Assembly: GCA_003550305.1 (NCBI GenBank)
Contig: QKYT01000750.1
Span: 4,019 to 16,117, forward strand
Direction of reading: 5' to 3'
DNA from: Glomus cerebriforme
Lineage: Eukaryota; Glomeromycota; Glomeromycetes; Glomerales; Glomeraceae
Length of the DNA: 12,099 nucleotides
This document shows, piece by piece, positions 6,201 through 12,099 of the stretch. The notes under the pieces are model-generated. The model was not told the origin of the DNA, did no database searches, and saw only the letters and a program-made list of their open reading frames with translations. The first letter of the stretch is position 1; each line of letters opens with the position of its first letter. Both the position numbers and the translations under genes were made by a program.

Positions 6201-9104
6201 TATTGGAATATAAGTATTATTTAGTTGTAACGTAATAGTTTTGTTCTGTTCTGAGGATATATTAGTCATGATTTCATATTTGTCGATATTAATTTGAATG
6301 TTTGCGAATTTGTAAAATTCCAGTGATATCGCTAGATATTTTTGCAAGTGTTCGAGGGAATGAGCGAACCACGTAGTATCATCTAGATAACCGATGACTT
6401 TAGTGTCGAACTTGATAATTTGATCCGAATCTATTCGGTGAATATCTCTAATTTTGGTAAAAGGAATATTGAAATCTAAAGTGTTATCAGAAATTGAATT
6501 ATTAATATAATCGAACATTGGATCATAATATATGATCCATAATAACGGGGAGATGATTTCGCCTTGATCAATTCCTTGAAGGACTGAGTAGGCGGTCGAA
6601 AGTGAATTTGGTAAAATTATTTCGTTCGAACGATTTGTAAATAAAAGTATGATTAAATCGATAAATTTGAACGGAATTTTTATGCGAGCGAGTGCTAGTC
6701 GAAGCAACGAAAGATTAACTCTATCGTATGCTTTACTGAGGTCTTGGATGGCAATCCATAGTGGTAATTTGCGCGCTTGACATTGTTCGATAATGTGATT
6801 GATGATTTGGATGGGTTCAAACGTTGATTGACCAATAAGGCCGGCTCTATTATTAGTTTGTAAAATATTATTGAAAGAAAGACTTGTATTAAGTCTGGAC
6901 GTTAGTAATTTTACAAAAAGCTTCCTTAGGGTTTCTAAAAGGGTTATTGGTCGTGTGTTGTTTAATAAGCCATTAAAAGCTTTGGGTTTGGGTATAGGAA
7001 ATATTAAAGCCTGTGACCATGCTGAAGGGAAAATTTGAAATTTAAGTATTTGGTTATAGAAATATAATAAGTGCGTTAGTACAGTTGGGTGAAGATTTTT
7101 AATGTCTTCATATCGAATTTGTGATTTTCCTGGAGCCTTATTGTTAGGGCATGTTCTGAGGGTATTGTTTAATTCATCTGCCGTAATTTCAGGAAGTAGG
7201 TTATTATACCATTCTTGATTAATACGAGTGGGAGGGGTATAAATGGTTTGCCAATTAGGGGGGAGATCTGTTATTGCAGTAAAAACTTGTTGGTGTTGTA
7301 GGTTAGGATTTCCTAGGGTTTGAAAGTGTTTGATAGCTTCGCGTTCTATTATTTTTGGATCTTTCGTGTAAACAGTACTGTTATTGTTATCAATATATTG
7401 GATTCTATCTAAATTGATGCATTTGGGTTGTTTATTAAGTAGTGAGTTTATAAGTCGTCGTTGATTATCTGTCAAATCGTTGATGCGTCGGGTAATATAA
7501 AATTCTATTTGTTGTTGTTCGTGTTTAGTAAGTAAAGAATCTCTAATTGACTTTAACGTAGTGATAAAGGAGTTGTATTGGGATTTCATTGAAATGAAAT
7601 TTGAAGGTGTGATAATAATGTCCCATTTCAGGATCGGTAATTCTTTGTATGTCGTGTGCAATGTAGTGACGATTCTATGAATTTTTTTCCAGCCAGGGAA
7701 CCAATTTTTTATCCAAGTTGTAGTGTCTATAATACCTATATTGGTAGTGTGGAAAGTTGATTCAATGTATTTATTTTTGAAGTATTTGTTAGCTATAGCA
7801 AGTTCTATTATTCTATTATTAAGGTATCTGATGTTGTATGGTAGTTTGGATGTGTTGTTATCTTTGGGTGTGATTAATGGTAAACCTAGTTGTTTGGCGT
7901 TGTTAATTAAGAATTCTAATTCGCTGTAATATTTGTTGATTTTTTGTTGTGTGTCTAATTGTAGGAGGTCGTCGTGTAATGTAAAATGCCAATTTGAGTT
8001 CAATAAGTCATTGCATGAATCTTTAAAATGTTGCCAGTCTTCTTTTTGTAAATTTTTATAATCTATAAAAGGTTTTTTTAAAGAAGCGTTTGATTTTTGT
8101 TTGGAATTGGTGAAATTAAAAAAATTATTATCAATTGTAATTGTTAGTAAAGAGTGGTCCGTATTTAGCGGAAGGTCGTCTGGATGTATACATTGAGTAT
8201 CTATTACATGTGAAGTTATGGAGGGGGATATGAAAATGAAATCTATTCGCGACGGTGTCTTTGTTTGATGACCATGGAATGTTGATGGAACTTTGGTTAA
8301 AAACTTTTTTTGAACATCTATTAAGTGGGAGGTTTTCAATAGCGAAATGATTTTGTTTTTTGTAGGTTTTGAATAAGAATTTAAAGTGTCGTTTTGTTTT
8401 TCTTGGTCTATGTTAAAGTCGCCTAAAATAATGTGATGAATATTATTTGACGTATTAATTAATGATGAAAGATGAGTGTGACATTCTGTCGTTATTGCAT
8501 TAGCGGATTGATTGTCTTTGGCTGTGAGGTATACGCTTGTTAAACGTAGTATTTGATGATGTTTAAAAAATAGGTCTATAGTTAATATACGTCCTTTAAA
8601 AGTTTGAGTTTTAGAAATATGATTTTGTAAAAAGGATTTGATCAGAATAGTGGTACCACTTCCTCTATGTTTACCATTTGCATCATGGATGAAATGGATG
8701 ATAGGTGTGAAGTTGTTTGGTAGGGGTATTTCCATTGGTTTGGTTTTATAATTTTTATTATTATGTAAGCCTGTTTCCGTTATACATAATATGTCTAAAT
8801 CTTGAATAGCGATTAGTTCTGATAGGTCGTTGAGTTTTCGAATGAAGGCACTTTGAATATTTAGCGTTCCTATTTTGATGTTTTGTAGTGAAAAATGTTG
8901 ATTTACAGCGTCTTTCTCTATATATTCCTGTAAGGATTTTCTTGTATAATTTTTCGAATTGTAGGAGCGCGGTTTTTTGTGTGATGGGTTTTTTTCTATT
9001 GTTGGATTAAAATCAGTATGGGGTATCTTCTTAGAGGTGTCTGCCAATATAGTTTGAGTATAGTTAGTATTATTAATATGTTGAATTAGATTGTTGTCTG
9101 TCAT
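3210..9104 (-). CDS. LINE ORF2 polyprotein: APE endonuclease, reverse transcriptase, RNase H, zinc finger
   Basis: A 1964-residue protein that should nick target DNA and copy element RNA into it. Residues 76-322 form an APE-like endonuclease: N82 in GTLNIQS, E110 in CITETG, D229 and N231 in LGDFN, D288 in RIDFIF, and D316-H317 in TDHS. The reverse transcriptase spans about 640-985: NNKAPG (654-659), RPITLLETLRKLF (718-730), motif A D788 in IQDLSKAYDRV, motif B QGIDQGEIISPLL (843-855), and motif C YLDD (906-909). About 400 further residues follow with a Cys/His group C1329, C1332, H1339, C1346. RNase H covers about 1463-1605 with D1471, E1514, D1536, H1588 and D1598 all in place. A CX2CX8HX3C finger lies at 1729-1745. 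The last 215 residues are unassigned. Most LINE ORF2 proteins are near 1200-1300 residues, so this is long. The ATG is the first after in-frame stops TAATAA six to nine nt upstream and has A at -3. The N at 5701 gives TNT (residue 1135), always a sense codon. Confidence 0.93.
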   Translation of the reverse strand: MTDNNLIQHINNTNYTQTILADTSKKIPHTDFNPTIEKNPSHKKPRSYNSKNYTRKSLQEYIEKDAVNQHFSLQNIKIGTLNIQSAFIRKLNDLSELIAIQDLDILCITETGLHNNKNYKTKPMEIPLPNNFTPIIHFIHDANGKHRGSGTTILIKSFLQNHISKTQTFKGRILTIDLFFKHHQILRLTSVYLTAKDNQSANAITTECHTHLSSLINTSNNIHHIILGDFNIDQEKQNDTLNSYSKPTKNKIISLLKTSHLIDVQKKFLTKVPSTFHGHQTKTPSRIDFIFISPSITSHVIDTQCIHPDDLPLNTDHSLLTITIDNNFFNFTNSKQKSNASLKKPFIDYKNLQKEDWQHFKDSCNDLLNSNWHFTLHDDLLQLDTQQKINKYYSELEFLINNAKQLGLPLITPKDNNTSKLPYNIRYLNNRIIELAIANKYFKNKYIESTFHTTNIGIIDTTTWIKNWFPGWKKIHRIVTTLHTTYKELPILKWDIIITPSNFISMKSQYNSFITTLKSIRDSLLTKHEQQQIEFYITRRINDLTDNQRRLINSLLNKQPKCINLDRIQYIDNNNSTVYTKDPKIIEREAIKHFQTLGNPNLQHQQVFTAITDLPPNWQTIYTPPTRINQEWYNNLLPEITADELNNTLRTCPNNKAPGKSQIRYEDIKNLHPTVLTHLLYFYNQILKFQIFPSAWSQALIFPIPKPKAFNGLLNNTRPITLLETLRKLFVKLLTSRLNTSLSFNNILQTNNRAGLIGQSTFEPIQIINHIIEQCQARKLPLWIAIQDLSKAYDRVNLSLLRLALARIKIPFKFIDLIILLFTNRSNEIILPNSLSTAYSVLQGIDQGEIISPLLWIIYYDPMFDYINNSISDNTLDFNIPFTKIRDIHRIDSDQIIKFDTKVIGYLDDTTWFAHSLEHLQKYLAISLEFYKFANIQINIDKYEIMTNISSEQNKTITLQLNNTYIPITTASRRQVKRILGVFFNANNNPSGTIKKLRQIVAEFCFSLRKKALLHQHVTYLTNTVLLPRLEYISQTIVLSLSQCDQLMSPIKKLFKHTLSLPSTINNNIISTHLFPSINNLKNTQLQLHLSHINYLLNSIPLKTIAIQKLLDTQYFFWLPHFPDHLHISKSNLLXSNASYLTKCAFLFSKYFISIHSNLDTQIKYGTTPIVEYFPEFTTQDLKSLRTKRIIYMDQCVNPDGLYLRAYTDIKCLNHQGPIPNWYKKLATECSYGPNAKLYVPLTTPIQSILPHPNIPNDVNSFYFRPKSKVWVIYWDPSINNIQIGRIIEIKNPSHGISTTFIEHWQYSPLTIDTINNTPRQFVPIFIPCPHCHLHTYFHRDIRPKCVIEIQSHRLYRIPIRDKKYKPFSSFTIPYAKFIISKDPFHTLRVLAYNFHLQLSTRPSTIPLTDNLPNSFTSSTSTVTSINPALSNPTLDPYIASIFIGCNDTLVSLSSIRNSHLPFNSFTFYTDGSVRHLTKQNCRIGFGWIETQAHTSTTFFSGRTTHLPSATKAETMAVLTAILTVPRDSTVSIYTDSANFISTYNKFIVNTQSQRRLLKTNNFFLWFTLQDYISSHNISVTLFKVKAHSNNISHDLADYQAKLGCELPDPIIINPRSIKSCLGLLTWNNLGGIDKNLRKWGKSLSNAKAFNDFLSSSHIAPVLQIGKLFPIDYHFSQFWINYIPDNLKTSLLLNKFHGTKIKAATFNLPTGSIQKQYYPKLYPMDTILCPLCNLNEDTNLHFGNCPSYTNDLNTLIMKYRNNLIDLVNSQLLSPRSAKFLIKDIRSSPFFNTISTSLYKDKHPLFLLIHNFIPSLLSGFFKRLYGSAQTSSNHLLQFVASLTKELFAIIWSRRTLAFKIFESSLNITKAKKKLYRQNHKTPHGTTSQLTTSSRSNFSRNNNLVNNNAWILWVSSNYLHSGNWLLHRDFYSFYSNLTLNNLDQFYIFPSHFNVPFQDFSSFPLNV

Positions 9105-9137
9105 AGTTTATTAATAATATGATGAGAAGTGTGTGGA
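9105..9137 (-). promoter_or_regulatory. ORF1-ORF2 intercistronic gap with two further in-frame TAA codons
   Basis: ORF1 ends in TAA (9140-9138). The next 33 nt contain TAATAA directly before ACT-ATG of ORF2. ORF1 and ORF2 are in the same frame, so the three stops are all in phase. ORF2 translation from a shared RNA would therefore need reinitiation or an internal start rather than a frameshift. No strong RNA structure is evident in the gap itself. Confidence 0.6.
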
Positions 9138-11522
9138 TTAGAAGTTGTTGTTGGATCCAATCCAACTGCTCAAGTTTAACCAAGGCTTGGATCGTTGTGA
9201 TGGGGTGTATGGATGAATAGGGTCGGAGTCCGTATAAAATGCGTTTGAGTTTGAGTTCTGTTCATCTTGATCTGTGTCGGATAATATCGTTTCCATGAAT
9301 TCTGTTGGCGTATCATCTTTGTATGCTCGATTTAGTTGTGAAGTGGTAGTTGTGTCTGCTATTGATGATTTGTAGTTTTTAGGATCGGAATTGATTGATT
9401 GGAGTGAACCTATAGTAAATTGATGTTGAACATTTTGGATTGAATTGTTAAGTTGTGATGAGTATCCTTGTTTTGTGTCGTTTGGTCGAAATGGGTTATT
9501 TTTTTCTTTTTGATTTGTATCTTTTGGTGGCGAAGTTGATCGACGTTTTCTTTGTTGGTGTTGTGGAGATTGTGATTGTTGTGTTTTAGGTGTGGTTAAG
9601 TTTAATTCTTCTATTTTACGAATAGAAATATCTAACTTGGTATGTAATTGTAAATTTGATTCTTTAACCGTTAGTATTTCTTTCGATAATTCTGAGTTTT
9701 GTTGCGAAACAGTTTGAATTTGTTGTTGTAAACCTTTGATAGTATTTTGTTGTTTGTCCATCGTGGATTTAAGTTGGGTGATTTCATTTAGAAGATTGGA
9801 TAAATCTAGTTGTGACGATTGTCTTGCTGATGAGCCTTGTTGATAACTTGGCGTGTTATCTATTCTGGTATTAGTTGGTTTTTTTGGGGTGAATCTATTG
9901 TTTAAAGGTAATGGCGTCTTTTGTATGACGTTGTTGAATTTTTTGTCAGGATCGTCAATTGTCAAATATTGGTGACGTGGGAAATTTTCTAACGCTTTGA
10001 CGAGTTGTTCAGATCTGTTACAACTATTGAATTTATGGGAGGGCGATCCACAGACTGAACAAGATTGGGTTTGTGGGTGTAACACATATAATGTTGATGA
10101 TTCAAATTTGAGTTTTTTGTTGTTGACGTTATAATGTTCAGGTGCAACATGTAAAAAAGCGGTTTTGGTTAGTCGCTTTGGGTGAGTGTTTGTAAAGGTG
10201 CAGGTTCGTGCTTGTAATTTATTTAAAAGTGGTTCTAAATTGGTAGCTGTTGCTGAGATGGGGATACCCGTAAGTTTGTAACAATAGAGGGTTCTTCTTT
10301 TGTATTCGTCCGCTTGTGTTTCATTGGGTAGGATACGAAGTGTGTAGTTTTCATACGGTATAGCCCATATGTCGTTGGTCATTATATTTTCCATCGATTT
10401 TCTGGAGGTAAATTCTAATTTAATTTGTTTAAATGCTGGTTTTTTCTTTGGAATATAGTTACTATATTTTTGGTTATAATTGGTAAATTTTGGTTTAGTA
10501 ATTTCTTCAAAATGGTTGATTGGTCCTAATTCATCAACAATGTGATTGATGATATTTTGATTGTCGATATGAAAAGGAATATCTAATATACGTATAGTAT
10601 TTTGGCGTTTGTTTTCCCAAAATGGTTGTATAACTTTGTTAAGGTTTTCTTGGTCGTAAATATAAAATTTAACATTCAATTCATGTATAATAGTATTGTG
10701 AATAGCGTTTCTGGTGTGTTGATCATTAAATAAAATTTTTACGATCTTTACGCCTTTGAAATTTTGGATCGCTAGAATTCCTGCAAAGTCTTTGTTAAAT
10801 TTTTTGTTGAAAACGTGTCTAATTGCCGATTTCAATTCTGATAAAGAATTGTGTTGAAACGTGCAAAGGGGGGCAAATGCAATAAATTGTCGGTGATTGG
10901 TGTTTAATTGAACATCAGATATGTCAATGATATCACTGTTTTGATCATCATTTATTGATTTGGAAGGTGGCTGAAAAATTGATGATCGGTCTATTGAGTT
11001 TGTGTCAAGTGTTACATGATTAAAATCATGTCGTTTGGAAATAGGGGTGAGAATTTTACCGCTTTCAGAAGGATTTTCTGTAACTTTGTTTTTTCCTTTG
11101 TCGTTGTTGTTAGAATTTTGAGTAGGTGCATGTAAGGAGGTTTGTAGTGAGTTTTCGGGTAGAGGTTGAAGATTTTCTAATGTGTTTTCTATTATTTGTG
11201 TAATATTATTATTGATCATGTGACTTTGACTTTGGTTTGGTATGGTTTCGTTGAAGGACGTTTTTTGTGAAGAAGGTGAGGCAAGAATATTGTTATCTGA
11301 ACCAATATTATTTGTATGGTCTAAGTCCATACTGTCGTCTTCTTTTGAATGGTTGTTCGTTTGTGGTGTATTTGTTGGAATATTATACGTTGAAGAAATT
11401 ATTTCTTCGTCTATAGTTTTGGAAGTTTTGATAGAATGTTGAGTATTAATAGTTGGTGAAGGTAACTGTTCTTGTGTATGACTTCTAAGTCTCCTCGTAC
11501 TGGAAGTAGAATTATGACTCAT
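9138..11522 (-). CDS. LINE ORF1 protein: Gag-like nucleic-acid-binding protein with CCHC knuckle and coiled coil
   Basis: A 794-residue protein expected to package the element RNA with ORF2 into a ribonucleoprotein. Residues 1-205 are low-complexity, rich in Ser, Thr, Asn and Gln. Residues 213-290, 305-400 and 412-481 each look like divergent RRM or RRM-like folds; the second has the RNP2-like IRILDIPF (310-317) and the RNP1-like FKQIKLEF (364-371). A zinc knuckle C488-X2-C491-X4-H496-X4-C501 follows. Residues about 571-640 are a heptad-rich coiled coil (LSNLLNEITQLKSTM and onward), likely mediating multimer formation. A basic stretch QRKRRSTSPPK at 657-667 could be a nuclear localisation signal. 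The C-terminal 130 residues are polar and acidic. The ATG at 11522 lies in an A-rich context (GGAAAAATGAG) and is the first in frame after an upstream TAG. The RRM assignment is a pattern reading; the knuckle and coiled coil are clear. Confidence 0.85.
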   Translation of the reverse strand: MSHNSTSSTRRLRSHTQEQLPSPTINTQHSIKTSKTIDEEIISSTYNIPTNTPQTNNHSKEDDSMDLDHTNNIGSDNNILASPSSQKTSFNETIPNQSQSHMINNNITQIIENTLENLQPLPENSLQTSLHAPTQNSNNNDKGKNKVTENPSESGKILTPISKRHDFNHVTLDTNSIDRSSIFQPPSKSINDDQNSDIIDISDVQLNTNHRQFIAFAPLCTFQHNSLSELKSAIRHVFNKKFNKDFAGILAIQNFKGVKIVKILFNDQHTRNAIHNTIIHELNVKFYIYDQENLNKVIQPFWENKRQNTIRILDIPFHIDNQNIINHIVDELGPINHFEEITKPKFTNYNQKYSNYIPKKKPAFKQIKLEFTSRKSMENIMTNDIWAIPYENYTLRILPNETQADEYKRRTLYCYKLTGIPISATATNLEPLLNKLQARTCTFTNTHPKRLTKTAFLHVAPEHYNVNNKKLKFESSTLYVLHPQTQSCSVCGSPSHKFNSCNRSEQLVKALENFPRHQYLTIDDPDKKFNNVIQKTPLPLNNRFTPKKPTNTRIDNTPSYQQGSSARQSSQLDLSNLLNEITQLKSTMDKQQNTIKGLQQQIQTVSQQNSELSKEILTVKESNLQLHTKLDISIRKIEELNLTTPKTQQSQSPQHQQRKRRSTSPPKDTNQKEKNNPFRPNDTKQGYSSQLNNSIQNVQHQFTIGSLQSINSDPKNYKSSIADTTTTSQLNRAYKDDTPTEFMETILSDTDQDEQNSNSNAFYTDSDPIHPYTPSQRSKPWLNLSSWIGSNNNF

Positions 11523-11613
11523 TTTTCCTTTTGTAATAGTATGTGAAATATATCTTATTTTCTAAAGTATTTATTTTTTGAGAATTACTGCGGAATTTAA
11601 TAAATTTTGATTC
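11523..11613 (-). promoter_or_regulatory. LINE 5' UTR, presumed internal promoter
   Basis: In sense direction this starts GAATCAAAATTTATTAAATTCC directly after the target duplication and runs 91 nt to the ORF1 ATG. LINEs carry their promoter inside the transcribed 5' UTR, so the element's own promoter should be here or just inside ORF1. I see no specific factor site. The leader is short, and the exact 5' terminus is set by the duplication boundary. Confidence 0.55.
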
Positions 11614-11626
11614 TGAAAGATTATCT
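11614..11626. repeat. Right target-site duplication of the LINE (13 bp)
   Basis: TGAAAGATTATCT, identical to 3020-3032, marks the 5' junction of the minus-strand element. It fixes the element ends and implies that the empty site read TCATTGAAAGATTATCTATTACG or similar. Confidence 0.9.
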
Positions 11627-11650
11627 ATTACGCGTGTCCTTTCTATTTCT

Positions 11651-11995
11651 TTTTTTTTTTAACTCACGTGAGAAATATCAACGTATTTTATTAATTATAC
11701 TTATAGCACCAAATACAAGAAAGGAAACTACACTAATAAACCCAGCAGAACTAGGTCGTCTCACCCATAATGCAAAAAGAGGCTGCAGCCCCGTACAAAA
11801 AAGAAAAACTCATCTAAAATAATGAAACCAAAAAATTAAAAGATAAAGCTATACTAAATAACCCTCCTGCCAGGATGCTGAGACCGTTCTGACGCATTCA
11901 GATCAGCAAGTAAAAATTGGAGCAAAAGTCCCTCAGTATGACCGTTTTAAGTTACCCATCCTTAAGAATCATTTTTCACATGTACACTCCACCTA
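11651..11995 (-). mobile_element. Probable 5'-truncated LINE remnant (3' end only)
   Basis: In sense direction this holds a 5-bp stem-loop TCTGA-ATGCG-TCAGA (plus 11888-11902), one base, then CGGTCTC (11880-11886) and GGCAG (11867-11871). This is the same order as the 3' UTR of the intact element. Both also share TAGTATAG further on. The stretch ends in a run of ten A (plus 11651-11660) next to the insertion site of the intact element. No coding frame for RT or RNase H is visible, so only a 3' end would remain. The upstream limit is uncertain and no target duplication was found. A host-gene 3' UTR is the main alternative. A palindrome CTCACGTGAG lies at 11663-11672. Confidence 0.42.
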
Positions 11996-12099
11996 GTAGT
12001 TGTTAAAAAGGATCGAGAGAAAATAAACTTAATAAAGAAATAATAATATGTAGTTTCAAAAAAAGAAGGTATTTATATAATTAAAATATTAAGAAGTCA

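Larger units (their letters stand above)
3033..11613 (-). mobile_element. Complete LINE-type non-LTR retrotransposon (APE endonuclease, RNase H-containing)
   Basis: An 8581-bp element, transcribed on the minus strand, lies between perfect 13-bp target-site duplications. It has no terminal repeats and ends in a (TAAAAA)3 tail, so it is non-LTR. The order is 5' UTR (91 nt), ORF1, a 33-nt gap, ORF2, 3' UTR (177 nt including the tail). An N-terminal APE-type endonuclease plus an RNase H after the RT places it near the I/Tad-like part of LINE diversity; I cannot assign a clade without a tree. Both ORFs are uninterrupted and the duplications are unmutated, pointing to a recent insertion. The coding strand is A+C rich and poor in G (for example 3 C and 21 G on the plus strand in 9541-9600), unlike the flanks. 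Confidence 0.92.

Noticed and set aside
3676..8000. Several plus-strand ORFs of 60-75 codons inside the LINE
   Set aside because: They are antisense readings of ORF2, which is long, uninterrupted and has conserved catalytic motifs.
3033..11613. LTR retrotransposon or retrovirus-like element
   Set aside because: No terminal repeats, no protease or integrase; the APE endonuclease, A-rich tail and 13-bp duplication indicate a LINE.
11607..11822. 71-codon plus-strand ORF spanning the right target duplication
   Set aside because: It crosses an insertion junction and a homopolymer run, has no domain, and opposes the LINE-like 3' structure on the other strand.

Overview
The window looks like AT-rich nuclear DNA from a fungus, most likely an arbuscular mycorrhizal fungus (Glomeromycotina, Rhizophagus-like). 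Three things suggest this: a short AT-rich spliceosomal intron in a secreted ML-domain protein gene, a decayed Sel1-repeat gene of the kind that is very abundant in that group, and a long LINE-type retrotransposon whose C-terminal half resembles ORF2 proteins I associate with these fungi. The lineage is an inference; no marker gene is present.

Layout. Positions 1-548 (minus strand) hold the 5' part of a secreted lipid-binding ML/NPC2-like gene, with one 93-nt intron and a TATA box about 104 nt upstream of the ATG; the gene runs off the left edge. Positions 549-2530 are AT-rich non-coding DNA containing a striking 26-bp tandem duplication built on a perfect palindrome (1210-1261). Positions 2531-2891 (plus strand) hold a broken Sel1-repeat gene fragment. 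Positions 3033-11613 (minus strand) are a complete-looking 8.6-kb non-LTR retrotransposon, bounded by perfect 13-bp target-site duplications (3020-3032 and 11614-11626). It has a 91-nt 5' UTR, an uninterrupted ORF1 (nucleic-acid-binding, CCHC knuckle, coiled coil), a 33-nt intercistronic gap, an uninterrupted 1964-residue ORF2 (APE endonuclease, reverse transcriptase, a long extra module, RNase H, zinc finger), a 177-nt 3' UTR and a (TAAAAA)3 tail. Positions 11651 to about 12000 (minus strand) look like the 3' end of a second, related, 5'-truncated element.

How it works together. ORF1 should coat the element RNA and ORF2 should nick the target and copy the RNA into DNA by target-primed reverse transcription. 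Every catalytic residue I can locate in the endonuclease, reverse transcriptase and RNase H is present, and the duplications are still identical, so the insertion looks young and possibly competent.

The most interesting signals are these: ORF1 and ORF2 lie in the same frame, separated by three TAA codons; ORF2 carries a roughly 400-residue insert with a Cys/His cluster between RT and RNase H; and a small stem-loop followed by CGGTCTC and GGCAG occurs in both the intact element's 3' UTR and the flanking remnant, with the stem sequence changed but pairing kept, which suggests a conserved 3' recognition structure.
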